From Polynucleobacter sp. es-EL-1 (GTDB lineage: Bacteria; Pseudomonadota; Gammaproteobacteria; Burkholderiales; Burkholderiaceae): a stretch of DNA of 64,000 nucleotides. Positions 51,220 through 59,379 of the stretch are shown piece by piece; position 1 is the stretch's first letter; the number at the start of each line of letters is the position of its first letter. Under the pieces are notes generated by a model. It was not told the DNA's origin. It did not search any database and was given only the letters and a program-made list of their open reading frames with translations. Location of the stretch: assembly GCF_018687975.1 (NCBI RefSeq), contig NZ_CP061310.1:434001-498000 (forward strand). The letters run 5' to 3'. The position numbers and the translations under genes are program-made.

Positions 51220-52227
51220 ATGAAGATGAAGTTAAAAGGGGCCTTGATTTCCACCGCATTAGCCCTCGGTGTTGCTGGAGTTTCACCTGCTTTTGCCGCT
51301 TGGGAACCAACCAAGCCAGTTGAGTTCATCATCCCTGCCGGTCCTGGTGGTGGTGCTGACCAAATGGCTCGTGTGATCCAGGGTATCGTTACTAAACATA
51401 ACTTGATGAAGCAGTCGATCATTCCTATCAACAAATCTGCTGGAGCGGGTGCCGAAGGTTTCTTGGCGATTAAAGAAGCTAAGGGCGATCCAAATAAGAT
51501 CATCATTACGCTGTCAAACCTTTTTACTACACCAATGGCAACTGGCGTTCCATTTAACTGGAAAGAAATTACTCCAGTAGCAATGTTGGCTCTTGACCAG
51601 TTTGTTCTGTGGACCAATGCTGATAAGCCTTACAAAACAGCGCCTGAATTTATTGCAGCAGCTAAGGCAGCTGGCCCAGGTAAGTTCCGCATGGGTGGTA
51701 CAGGCTCCAAGCAGGAAGATCAAATTATTACTGTAGCGCTTGAGAAGGCAACTGGTGCTAAGTTCACCTACTTGCCATTCAAGGGAGGTGGCGCAGTAGC
51801 AGTTCAACTCGTTGGTAACCATATTGATTCATCTGTAAATAACCCCATTGAAGCAGTTGCTCAATGGCGTGCTGGTAAGTTGCGTGCTCAGTGTGTGTTT
51901 GATGACACTCGTATGCCTTACAAGCAAAAGATGACAGAAACTCTTTCATGGAATGACGTTCCAACTTGTAAAGAAGTTGGTGTAGATACTGATTACGTGA
52001 TGTTGCGCGGTATCTTCATGGCTCCTGGCGTAACTCAAGAGCAAGTTGATTACTATGTAGAGCTTTTCAAGAAAGTTCGCGCAACTCCTGAGTGGAAAGA
52101 CTTCATGGAAAAAGGTGCGTTTAACCAAACCTTTATGACCGGTAAAGAATTTAAAAACTGGTTGACCTTGAACGAAGCGCTTCATTTGCAGTTGATGACT
52201 GAAGCTGGTTTCTTGGCTAAGAAGTAA
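51220..52227 (+). CDS. tctC: Tripartite tricarboxylate transporter substrate-binding protein (TctC)
   Basis: A 335-residue Bug/TctC-family binding protein with a signal peptide (LISTALALGVAGVSPAFAA). The family motif is VEFIIPAGPGGGADQMARVIQGI near residue 31, and the second signature is INKSAGAGAEGFLAI near 70. TAGGAGGAGC lies in front of the ATG. It is followed by tctB and tctA in the same direction, making a complete TTT carrier for a carboxylate such as citrate or a similar acid; the ligand is not readable. A strong hairpin between tctC and tctB (52236-52260) probably makes the binding protein more abundant than the membrane parts. Confidence 0.92.
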   Translation: MKMKLKGALISTALALGVAGVSPAFAAWEPTKPVEFIIPAGPGGGADQMARVIQGIVTKHNLMKQSIIPINKSAGAGAEGFLAIKEAKGDPNKIIITLSNLFTTPMATGVPFNWKEITPVAMLALDQFVLWTNADKPYKTAPEFIAAAKAAGPGKFRMGGTGSKQEDQIITVALEKATGAKFTYLPFKGGGAVAVQLVGNHIDSSVNNPIEAVAQWRAGKLRAQCVFDDTRMPYKQKMTETLSWNDVPTCKEVGVDTDYVMLRGIFMAPGVTQEQVDYYVELFKKVRATPEWKDFMEKGAFNQTFMTGKEFKNWLTLNEALHLQLMTEAGFLAKK

Positions 52228-52235
52228 TCTCTAAA

Positions 52236-52260
52236 TAGGGCCCCAAATCCGGGGCCCTAT
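52236..52260 (+). terminator. Strong intercistronic hairpin between tctC and tctB
   Basis: A perfect ten-base inverted repeat, ATAGGGCCCC and GGGGCCCTAT, with the six-base loop AAATCC. No T run follows, so it is more likely an mRNA-stabilising or partly terminating hairpin than a full terminator. Confidence 0.7.
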
Positions 52261-52348
52261 CCCTGAGTAGGTAAATTCACTTTTAGTGATTTCTAGAAGT
52301 AATTCAGTATTGTTTTTTTAATTAACCCTCATATTGGTGATCGAAGTA

Positions 52349-52873
52349 ATGTCTGATAATTCAAATAATAATAGTCACGAGTCGCTCGTTAGCGTCCGGA
52401 CAATGGATATGATTACTGCAGCTCTATTTATTGTCTTGGGCTCTATTTTTATGTACGGCTCTATCAAGTTGGGCAATGGCTGGGGTTCAGATGGCCCGGA
52501 GGCAGGTTATTTCCCTTTCTACATTAGCCTGATCATGTCAGCAGCTAGTGCGGTAACTCTCTTCAAAGCGTTTAAAGATAAGAGTGAAGAAGAGGAATCT
52601 TTTGTTGATAGAGGTCCATTTAAACAAGTTCTCTCTGTTTTATTGCCAGCAGCTGTTTTCGTTCTCGGAATGCAGTTAATTGGCATTTATGTTGCCGCTT
52701 TCATCTACATCGCGATATTTATGCGTTGGTTAGGTAAATATGCACTGTGGAAATCGATTGCGGTTGGCTTGGGTGTATCAGTCGCACTCTTTATGGTCTT
52801 TGAGATTTGGTTCCAAGTTCCACTCCCACATGGCTCACTCTTTAATCCATTAGCGATTATTGGTGTGCAATAA
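52349..52873 (+). CDS. tctB: Tripartite tricarboxylate transporter small membrane subunit (TctB)
   Basis: A roughly 174-residue membrane protein with four hydrophobic segments. The family feature is the first helix MDMITAALFIVLGSIFMYGSIKLG followed by GPEAGYFPFYISLIM near residue 45, the usual G-x-G/PxxFP-type element. Two close-spaced helices near the C-terminus (WKSIAVGLGVSVALFMVFEIWFQVPLPHG) complete it. The open frame starts at a TTG (52334); the ATG at 52349 is preferred. It works with TctA in the membrane while TctC brings substrate. It lies 39 bases before tctA. Confidence 0.88.
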   Translation: MSDNSNNNSHESLVSVRTMDMITAALFIVLGSIFMYGSIKLGNGWGSDGPEAGYFPFYISLIMSAASAVTLFKAFKDKSEEEESFVDRGPFKQVLSVLLPAAVFVLGMQLIGIYVAAFIYIAIFMRWLGKYALWKSIAVGLGVSVALFMVFEIWFQVPLPHGSLFNPLAIIGVQ

Positions 52874-52912
52874 AAATAACAATTACAAAAATTAAAAAAG
52901 AAGGAGATCAAG

Positions 52913-54412
52913 TTGGAAGAAATTAGCGCTCTATTTCAAGGCTTTGCTGTAGCCTTGACGCCATTCAACTTATTACTAATGTTTGTTGGCGTAACACTTG
53001 GCGTGATTATTGGTGTACTGCCAGGTTTAGGTGGTGCTAACGGTATTGCAATTTTGCTGCCGCTAACATTTACTATGCCGCCTACCTCTGCAATTATTAT
53101 GCTGTCCTGTATTTATTGGGGTGCATTATTTGGTGGGGCAATTACATCCATTCTCTTTAATATTCCAGGTGAACCGTGGTCCGTTGCGACAACCTTTGAT
53201 GGTTATCCAATGGCTCGTGAGGGTAAGGCTGGACAGGCTTTAACCGCAGCGTTTACTTCATCATTTGTTGGTGCTTTCTTTGCCATCGTGATGATTACTT
53301 TCTTGGCACCATTAATTGCTAAGTTTGCGCTCGAGTTTGGACCCCCAGAGTTCTTCTCAGTGTACTTACTCACCTTCTGTAGCTTCGTAGGTATGAGTAA
53401 GGGCTCGCCATTTAAAACGATTGCATCAATGATGCTCGGTTTTGCTCTAGCTACCGTAGGTATGGATACCGTTACTGGTCAACTCCGTTTAACTTACGGA
53501 AGCCAAGAACTCATGCGCGGCTTTGACTTCCTTATCGCAGTTATCGGCTTGTTTGGTATCGGCGAAATTCTAGATTCCATGGAAGAGGGTCTGCAATTTA
53601 AAGGTGCTGCTGCAAAAATTCGTCGTCAGGTTGTACTCGAGACTTGGGCTACTTTGCCGAAGTATTGGGCGACTTCATTGCGCAGTTGCTTAATTGGTTG
53701 CTGGATGGGTATTACTCCAGGTGGCGCTACCCCAGCTTCATTTATGGCTTACGGCGTTGCTAAACGCGTATCCAAAAATGGCGATAAGTTTGGTAAGGGT
53801 GAAATCGAAGGGGTGATTGCTCCTGAGACAGCTGCTCACGCCGCTGGTACTGCCGCCTTGTTACCAATGCTGTCCTTAGGTATTCCAGGATCTCCTACAG
53901 CGGCCGTATTGCTTGGTGGCTTGCTAATCTGGGGTCTACAACCTGGTCCATTGCTGTTCGTTGAGCAGTCTGATTTCGTATGGGGCTTAATAGCGAGTAT
54001 GTATCTTGGAAACATCGCTGGTTTGATCGTAGTGTTAACTTGCGTTCCAATCTTTGCATCGATTTTGAGAATTCCATTCTCAATCATTGCACCAGTCATT
54101 CTGGTGGTCTGTGCAGTGGGTGCATATACCGTAGGTAACGCTTCATTTGACGTCTGGCTCATGCTGATATTTGGTGTAGTTGGTTATGTCTTTAAGAAGC
54201 TGGACTACCCTATGGCTCCTATGGTCCTCGCCTTAGTACTGGGTGACCGCGCGGAAGATTCTTTCCGTCAGTCAATGCTCATGTCTGGTGGTGGTTTAGA
54301 TATCTTCTTCTCAAACTACCTAGTTGGCGGCATCAGTGGCTTAGCGATTCTCTTGTTGGTATGGCCTTTAATCAGCAAAGTCATTGGCAAGAAAAAAGCT
54401 GTTGCAGCTTGA
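52913..54412 (+). CDS. tctA: Tripartite tricarboxylate transporter large membrane subunit (TctA)
   Basis: A 499-residue inner-membrane protein with about 10-12 hydrophobic segments. The family hallmark is GVIIGVLPGLGGANGIAILLPLTF near residue 29, followed by IYWGALFGGAITSILFNIPGEPWSVATTFDGYPMAREGKAGQAL near 65, and a second related glycine-proline repeat near 300 (LLPMLSLGIPGSPTAAVLLGGLLIWGLQPGP). The start is TTG at 52913, fixed by GAAGGAGA upstream. It is the carrier core of the tctCBA transporter. A clear terminator follows. Confidence 0.93.
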   Translation: MEEISALFQGFAVALTPFNLLLMFVGVTLGVIIGVLPGLGGANGIAILLPLTFTMPPTSAIIMLSCIYWGALFGGAITSILFNIPGEPWSVATTFDGYPMAREGKAGQALTAAFTSSFVGAFFAIVMITFLAPLIAKFALEFGPPEFFSVYLLTFCSFVGMSKGSPFKTIASMMLGFALATVGMDTVTGQLRLTYGSQELMRGFDFLIAVIGLFGIGEILDSMEEGLQFKGAAAKIRRQVVLETWATLPKYWATSLRSCLIGCWMGITPGGATPASFMAYGVAKRVSKNGDKFGKGEIEGVIAPETAAHAAGTAALLPMLSLGIPGSPTAAVLLGGLLIWGLQPGPLLFVEQSDFVWGLIASMYLGNIAGLIVVLTCVPIFASILRIPFSIIAPVILVVCAVGAYTVGNASFDVWLMLIFGVVGYVFKKLDYPMAPMVLALVLGDRAEDSFRQSMLMSGGGLDIFFSNYLVGGISGLAILLLVWPLISKVIGKKKAVAA

Positions 54413-54478
54413 GTATTGAAGACTTGAGATTTAACGATAGCGCTTGATTTAGCCAAAAACGAAGATTGAGCAAAGGGA

Positions 54479-54502
54479 AGGGGGCGCAAGCCCCCTTTTC
54501 TA
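54479..54502 (+). terminator. Rho-independent terminator after tctA
   Basis: AAGGGGGC and GCCCCCTT flank the tetraloop GCAA and are followed by TTCTATT. It closes the tctCBA transcript. Confidence 0.8.
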
Positions 54503-54585
54503 TTATGTAAATGGATGCACAAAGCTATCAGTGTCGACATGGGAAAACCCTCACCCAATAAAAAATCCGCTAGAATTCTGTCAAC

Positions 54586-54957
54586 ATGAATTTCCATAAA
54601 AACCGTTTCATTCACTGGATTGCAGCAGTAGCCATTGCAATGAGTGCGCTTGCGCCAAGTATTTCACAAGCGGTCTCGCTTGCGCAGCATGGCCAAGGTT
54701 TTGCTATGGAGATTTGTTCTGCTGATGGAACGCAGTTACAAATCAAGGTTCAGAGTGAAGATCAATCTGAGCTTGCAGAAGTAAAGCATTGTCCATATTG
54801 CGTAACGCATAGCGCTATTACCCCAGCGTTCAATACCAACCTCAAGTTCGAAGCTCCGCAAAGCTTTGCCTTGCTTCCACAGCTTTTCTATCAATCACCC
54901 AAACCTCTTGCTGTTTGGGTCATGCCTCCTTCCGCAGCACCTCCTGTTATCGCCTAA
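54586..54957 (+). CDS. DUF2946 family exported protein, copy 1
   Basis: A 123-residue protein with an N-terminal signal or anchor (HWIAAVAIAMSALAPSISQA). The mature part has EICSADG and the motif HCPYC (His68, Cys69, Cys72), then a proline-rich C-terminus. These are marks of the DUF2946 family, which is often found beside copper-handling genes. The cysteine/histidine set could bind Cu(I). It lies 64 bases before the OprC-like receptor gene. A second, clearly related copy lies at 57686-58063, with the same FxHWIAA, GQGF, EIC and HCPYC elements. Confidence 0.8.
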   Translation: MNFHKNRFIHWIAAVAIAMSALAPSISQAVSLAQHGQGFAMEICSADGTQLQIKVQSEDQSELAEVKHCPYCVTHSAITPAFNTNLKFEAPQSFALLPQLFYQSPKPLAVWVMPPSAAPPVIA

Positions 54958-55021
54958 AACTACATTCTTCCCAATTGGGGTTTTGTAATTGACCATTGCG
55001 GTCATTGTTTTGGTGATAAAA

Positions 55022-57163
55022 ATGAAATTAGTAAGAATGACGCCGATGGCGTTAGTAGCATCTATGATGCTTTCAGGGGCGTACGCACAGGTTGCGCCCA
55101 GTATTGATTCCTTAACCGTAACAGGAATACAGGATGCGCCACTGACGCAGACTATTCTGAAGGGTGAGAAGCTCAATCAGTCGCGGGTGAATACTCCCAA
55201 TACGGCTGCAATGCTCCTCAATATTCCCGGTGTAAGCATGTATTCAGGCGGGGGTGTGTCTGGCTTACCAGCAATCCATGGTTTAGCAGATGATCGAGTA
55301 TCCACCAATGTGGATGGCATGCCACTGTTATCTTCCTGCCCAAACCATATGAACTCACCGCTGTCATATATCAGCCCATCCAATGTGGGTAGCGTCAAAG
55401 TGATTACTGGTCTATCGCCTGTAAGTGCCGGCGGAGATAGCTTGGGTGGCGTTGTTTCTGTTCAATCATTGCCTCCAGTATTTGCCAACAAAGGCGAGAC
55501 GCTGACGCAAGGTGAGGTGGGTGCTTCATACAGTAGTAATGCAACAGCGATTGGTGGGAATTTAAATGTCACGGCAGCAACTGATGAATTTAGCGCCAAC
55601 TACACAATTGACTCTGTAAAAGCAGGTAATTACACTGCTGGTGGAAACTTTAAAGCCCCTGGCAATGGAATCTCACCAAGCACAGTCGGTGCTTCAAGAT
55701 ATATCGCCACCAATCAACAACTCTCTTTAGCCTGGCAAAAAGAGAATCATTTAATTGAATTTAAAGCGGGATATCAATTTATTCCATTCGAAGGTTATGC
55801 AAACCAGCGTATGGATATGACTAAAAATCAAAGTGAGCAATTTAACCTCAAGTACACCGGTAAATATGATTGGGGAACTCTAGAGGCACAAGCCTATAAC
55901 CAAATGGTCAACCATCAGATGGATGACAACACCGGTTCGCGAACCTCTCCTGCAATGCCTATGTTGGCAACCAGCTCAACGAATGGCGCAATTATCAAAG
56001 GCACGCTGCCTATTTCTGAGACTCAACTCGCTAGAGTAGGAACCGAGTGGCAGGGATATAAGCTAAATGATTGGTGGCCACCATCTGGTAATTCAATGAT
56101 GATGAGCCCCAATACATTTCAAAATATTAATAACGGTACACGGGATCGCTTAGCTCTCTTTAGCGAGCTGGAGCAACAGTGGTCCAAAGAGTTAATGGGT
56201 TTAGCGGGGATTCGTTTAGAGCAGGTTGGAGAAAATGCAGGCAATGTACAGGGCTACAGCTCTATGTATCAATCTCAAGCAAATGCCTTCAATGCACAGC
56301 AACACAAGCAAACTGATTACAACTGGGATTTAACGGCTTTAACAAGATATAAGCCAGACAATACACAAAATTACGAGGCTGGCTATTCTCGCAAAACGAG
56401 ATCGCCCAATCTTTACGAGCGTTACTCATGGTCTACGACCCCTATGGCAGCGATCATGAATAACTTTGTTGGTGATGGTAACGGCTATGTAGGGCAAATC
56501 ACGCTAGCACCTGAGGTTGCCAACACGATTAGTCTAGCCAGTGATTGGCATGATGCCAATAAGGACGTATGGGGGTTTAAAGCAAATCCTTATTACACTT
56601 ATGTGAGCAACTATATTGATGCAGCTTGCAATACAACATGTACTGTAGATAGATTTAATGTTCTTAAATATGTTAATCAAGATGCGCAACTCTATGGATT
56701 GGATCTTTCCGGTAATGTGATGTTGGGTAAGCTGCAGCAGTTAGGTCGCTTTCAGTTGACGGGTCAAGGTTCTTATACCCGCGGTCAGAATGTGACTACT
56801 GGTGATAATTTGTACAACATCATGCCTCTGAATGGAAAGCTGGGTCTTGTGCAGTATTTAGGCGCCAACTGGACCAATACTATTGAAGGTCAATTTGTAG
56901 CGGCTAAGACAAACCTCAATGCCGTTAGAAATGAGATCGCTACTGGCGGTTATTCACTATACAACTTACGCGCCTCATATGACGATAAGAAATACCGTGT
57001 GAACTTTGGAATTGAAAACTTACTAAACAAGCTTTATGCATTACCGCAAGGCGGAGCATATTTAGGTCAAGGAAACACCATGTCAATGAATGGAGTTCCA
57101 TGGGGAACTGCAGTTGCCGGCATGGGGAGAACATTCTATGTCTCTGCAAATATGAAGTTCTAG
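55022..57163 (+). CDS. TonB-dependent outer-membrane copper receptor (OprC/NosA-like)
   Basis: A roughly 713-residue TonB-dependent barrel. A signal peptide (MALVASMMLSGAYAQ) is followed by the TonB box-like SLTVTGIQ and plug motifs (AAMLLNIPGVSMYSGGGVSGLPAIHGL, DRVSTNVDGM). The segment SSCPNHMNSPLSYI places Cys106 and Met110 in a CxxxM motif, and NHQMDD places His298 and Met300 in an HxM motif. These are the copper ligands of Pseudomonas OprC. The C-terminus ends in FYVSANMKF, a barrel insertion strand. The frame starts at a TTG (54989), but the ATG at 55022 after GGTGA is preferred. It probably imports copper for the small proteins and PCu(A)C chaperone downstream. Confidence 0.88.
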   Translation: MKLVRMTPMALVASMMLSGAYAQVAPSIDSLTVTGIQDAPLTQTILKGEKLNQSRVNTPNTAAMLLNIPGVSMYSGGGVSGLPAIHGLADDRVSTNVDGMPLLSSCPNHMNSPLSYISPSNVGSVKVITGLSPVSAGGDSLGGVVSVQSLPPVFANKGETLTQGEVGASYSSNATAIGGNLNVTAATDEFSANYTIDSVKAGNYTAGGNFKAPGNGISPSTVGASRYIATNQQLSLAWQKENHLIEFKAGYQFIPFEGYANQRMDMTKNQSEQFNLKYTGKYDWGTLEAQAYNQMVNHQMDDNTGSRTSPAMPMLATSSTNGAIIKGTLPISETQLARVGTEWQGYKLNDWWPPSGNSMMMSPNTFQNINNGTRDRLALFSELEQQWSKELMGLAGIRLEQVGENAGNVQGYSSMYQSQANAFNAQQHKQTDYNWDLTALTRYKPDNTQNYEAGYSRKTRSPNLYERYSWSTTPMAAIMNNFVGDGNGYVGQITLAPEVANTISLASDWHDANKDVWGFKANPYYTYVSNYIDAACNTTCTVDRFNVLKYVNQDAQLYGLDLSGNVMLGKLQQLGRFQLTGQGSYTRGQNVTTGDNLYNIMPLNGKLGLVQYLGANWTNTIEGQFVAAKTNLNAVRNEIATGGYSLYNLRASYDDKKYRVNFGIENLLNKLYALPQGGAYLGQGNTMSMNGVPWGTAVAGMGRTFYVSANMKF

Positions 57164-57243
57164 TGAAAATAGTTTGTTATGTATCAAATTACGTATGCGC
57201 TTTATCAGGAAAATTAATTGTTATTTTTAAAAAGGAGTAGTTC

Positions 57244-57660
57244 ATGTTTATGAAATCTTTGAAATCAGCAGTACTAGCAGTATTAGCCACTTTATCTCTG
57301 TCAGCTTTTGCTGGTGCCAATGATCCGCTATTTGTAAGTTTGACTAGTGATGAGCCACATCGCGCAACGATGGCATTTAACTTTGGCTCCCATATGAATG
57401 ATGCAGGGCATCCATTAAGTGTTTTCTTAAGTGATAAGGGTGTGTACTTGGGCGTTAAATCAAGCGCATCTAAGTACCCAGAACAGCAAAAGATGTTGGC
57501 AGGCATTATTGCTAAAGGTGGAACAGTCATTATGTGCCCACTATGCCTAAAACATTATGGCTTTACTGAAGCCGATTTATTGCCTGGAATCAAAATGGGT
57601 GGCGCTAAGGTGACTAGTGATGCCTTATTTAAAGACAATACCAAAACAATGACTTGGTAA
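57244..57660 (+). CDS. Secreted DsrE-family protein
   Basis: A 138-residue protein with a signal peptide (SAVLAVLATLSLSAFAGAN) followed by a DsrE/DsrF-like fold: DPLFVSLTSDEPHRATMAFNFG, then HPLSVFLSDKGVYLGV and KMLAGIIAKGGTVIMCPLCLKHYGF near residue 95. The CPLC cysteine pair lies where DsrE proteins keep their reactive cysteine. AAGGAG is six bases before the ATG. It is placed between the copper receptor and the second DUF2946 gene. The CPLC pair may bind copper or pass thiols in the periplasm; the function is inferred from location. Confidence 0.75.
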   Translation: MFMKSLKSAVLAVLATLSLSAFAGANDPLFVSLTSDEPHRATMAFNFGSHMNDAGHPLSVFLSDKGVYLGVKSSASKYPEQQKMLAGIIAKGGTVIMCPLCLKHYGFTEADLLPGIKMGGAKVTSDALFKDNTKTMTW

Positions 57661-57685
57661 TAGATTATTTTTAGTATTATTAGTT

Positions 57686-58063
57686 ATGCATTTAATTAAG
57701 CACCGCAAGTTCGTTCACTGGATAGCTGCTTTGGCTATCTTGTTGGGTGCGCTTGCGCCTGCTGTTTCACAGGCTTTATCTTTGGCTAATAATGGCCAAG
57801 GTTTTGTAGTTGAGATTTGCAGCACCAACGGCACAAAGATGACTCAGGTCATCGGTGATGATGAGCCTTCTTCATCTTCAGTTATGGGTAGTCACTGCCC
57901 GTACTGCGTAGTTCAGCCAATCTATTTATTGCCTAGCTTCAGCACATTTGAGTTTGTAACTCCTATTAGCTATACAGCGCAAGCGCAATTTTCATATCAA
58001 GCCCCTCAGAGAAATTCTGCCTGGGTCAGACTTCCTTCTAGAGCTCCTCCTACAGCCTCTTAA
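57686..58063 (+). CDS. DUF2946 family exported protein, copy 2
   Basis: A 125-residue relative of the protein at 54586. The N-terminal segment HWIAALAILLGALAPAVSQA is a signal or anchor. The mature part keeps NGQGFVVEICSTNG and the HCPYC motif (Cys71, Cys74), with a proline/arginine-rich end. Duplication within one cluster, with the receptor between the two copies, suggests that both take part in the same metal-handling path. It begins 25 bases after the DsrE-family gene and may be co-transcribed. Confidence 0.78.
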   Translation: MHLIKHRKFVHWIAALAILLGALAPAVSQALSLANNGQGFVVEICSTNGTKMTQVIGDDEPSSSSVMGSHCPYCVVQPIYLLPSFSTFEFVTPISYTAQAQFSYQAPQRNSAWVRLPSRAPPTAS

Positions 58064-58075
58064 TTCCGTTTAGGC

Positions 58076-58120
58076 GCATGGTTTATCCATGCTGGATAAG
58101 AGTTGATGGTGATTCACCAT
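58076..58120. promoter_or_regulatory. Tandem palindromes before the small membrane-protein genes
   Basis: Three dyads crowd this gap: GCATGG-TTTAT-CCATGC (58076-58092), TTATCC and GGATAA arms (58083-58099), and ATGGTG-ATT-CACCAT (58106-58120). The first two overlap and cannot form together. They lie 20-65 bases before the 33-residue gene. They could be an operator, or competing RNA hairpins. Confidence 0.4.
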
Positions 58121-58140
58121 AAATTGGGTTGGGAGTAGTG

Positions 58141-58242
58141 ATGAATTTAGCAAAACAGATGCTGCATCTGAAAATGCATATCAACATTGGTGCCATGCTG
58201 GGTTTAATTGCCTGGCTTATTAGTCGAGGCATGCCATTATGA
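58141..58242 (+). CDS. 33-residue Met/His-rich membrane peptide
   Basis: This short gene encodes a 33-residue peptide. The N-terminal part has QMLHLKMHI, with alternating methionine and histidine. It is followed by one hydrophobic helix (NIGAMLGLIAWLI) and the end SRGMPL. In total there are five methionines and two histidines. GGGAG lies five bases before the ATG. Its TGA overlaps the next ATG (ATGA), so it is translationally coupled to the next gene and is very likely real. I know no family for it. The Met/His content and the copper-type neighbours suggest a small Cu-binding membrane peptide. Confidence 0.65.
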   Translation: MNLAKQMLHLKMHINIGAMLGLIAWLISRGMPL

Positions 58243-58433
58243 ATAATTCTTGGTATTCAGCAAGAGGCCTAAAACGTGGTCTATTGTTAAGCCTTTTGGC
58301 TTGCGTAGTATGGATTGTCGGCATTTATAGCTTTATGCAGGCTCAGGCTGCTTATGAGGCTAATAAGCCGCAATTTGAGATGACACCAGTCAGCCTTAAG
58401 TCCCATAATTATGTGTATGAAACGAGGACATGA
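58239..58433 (+). CDS. Small single-pass membrane protein, unknown
   Basis: A 64-residue protein with one strong transmembrane helix (LLLSLLACVVWIVGIYSFM, residues 15-33), followed by a polar tail (EANKPQFEMTPVSL and HNYVYETRT). No known family was recognised. It overlaps the 33-residue gene upstream and the 117-residue gene downstream by a few bases, forming a tight string of small membrane-protein genes. The role is unknown; by position it belongs to the copper-type cluster. Confidence 0.65.
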   Translation: MNNSWYSARGLKRGLLLSLLACVVWIVGIYSFMQAQAAYEANKPQFEMTPVSLKSHNYVYETRT

Positions 58434-58786
58434 TGAGCCGATTTTTTAATAAGCTAAAGAATCACCCTAAGGTTGCTCCTGGGGTGGAGCGTAAGGTTTT
58501 ACGTCACATTCCGCAGGTATTTGTCTTTGGACTTTTGGGGCTTGGTCTGCCATCACTCTTAGCTAGATTATTTCCAATTGCTGGCAGCGTTAGTGAGGTG
58601 CAGCGTTGGATCGGGACTGTGGATATTTATGTCATCAGCTTGATTGTGTTTTACTGCACAGCAATTTTTACAATTGGATTTGGGGCGCTTATTGTGATGA
58701 TTATGAAAGGACCAGCCTACGTAGCCGACGCCTATCCGCTGATCGATTTTGATAAGCCGTATTCCAGCAAGAAAAAGGAGGGCTAA
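58433..58786 (+). CDS. Small two-helix membrane protein, unknown
   Basis: A 117-residue protein with two hydrophobic segments: VFVFGLLGLGLPSLLARLF near residue 31 and VISLIVFYCTAIFTIGFGALIVMIM near residue 64. The N-terminus is basic (KLKNHPKVAPGVERKVLRHIP), and the tail is polar and lysine-rich. An ATG sits at 58430 and another at 58433. GAGGA is better spaced for 58433, so that start is used. It begins within the end of the 64-residue gene. No family was recognised. A partner role with its small neighbours is likely. Confidence 0.65.
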   Translation: MSRFFNKLKNHPKVAPGVERKVLRHIPQVFVFGLLGLGLPSLLARLFPIAGSVSEVQRWIGTVDIYVISLIVFYCTAIFTIGFGALIVMIMKGPAYVADAYPLIDFDKPYSSKKKEG

Positions 58787-58789
58787 TCG

Positions 58790-59347
58790 ATGTACGCCTT
58801 TTTTAACTCTTCTGGAAATGAAGATTCAGTTCGGCAATTGCTCCAGTCTGTTTCGCAAGATTTCGATCTGCCCCATAAGGAACTTGCGATTACTTACTGC
58901 GGGCCAAATTCGGTCAATAAATCCGATATCAGCCGTTTAAAACCAGAAGAATTGGCTAGTTATATCTGGACTACGCGTTACAGTGATGAATCTATTTTGG
59001 TGAAATTGCCAGTCGACCTTTCGTCTGACCAACTATTAATTGAAAAATACCAGTCTTCCTATTTGGGGTGTTTACCCAAGAAGGCCAAACGAATCTCCCT
59101 GCGAAGCATCGCTGCTCAGTGCAAGAAAATTAAGTCCTTGGAAAAGTACCGTAAACATTTTTCTTTATCCTTATTTGTCAATAAATCGACCGTAAAAGTA
59201 GACCCCTTAGCGGCCCAAGAAATTGATGGGATATTTTCCTTGCAAGCCAAGACCAATAAGCCTGCCTACCGGCTGATTGAGGAGCGCATTCATCAGCTAA
59301 GGGAGGAGCTATTTATGGCTCAAAACCCCTTCATTCGGAATTTTTAA
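58790..59347 (+). CDS. Soluble protein of unknown function in the copper-type cluster
   Basis: A 185-residue cytoplasmic protein with no signal peptide or membrane helix and no motif I can name. It is basic in the middle (LPKKAKRISLRSIAAQCKKIKSLEKYRKHF) and helical towards the end (RLIEERIHQLREELFM). It starts three bases after the two-helix protein gene, so it is in the same operon. Three cysteines are scattered (YCGPN, YLGCLP, AAQCKK). Codon use looks like that of its neighbours. Function unknown. Confidence 0.6.
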   Translation: MYAFFNSSGNEDSVRQLLQSVSQDFDLPHKELAITYCGPNSVNKSDISRLKPEELASYIWTTRYSDESILVKLPVDLSSDQLLIEKYQSSYLGCLPKKAKRISLRSIAAQCKKIKSLEKYRKHFSLSLFVNKSTVKVDPLAAQEIDGIFSLQAKTNKPAYRLIEERIHQLREELFMAQNPFIRNF

Positions 59348-59379
59348 TACCATGGCGATATTCCGATTAAAGTAGATAT

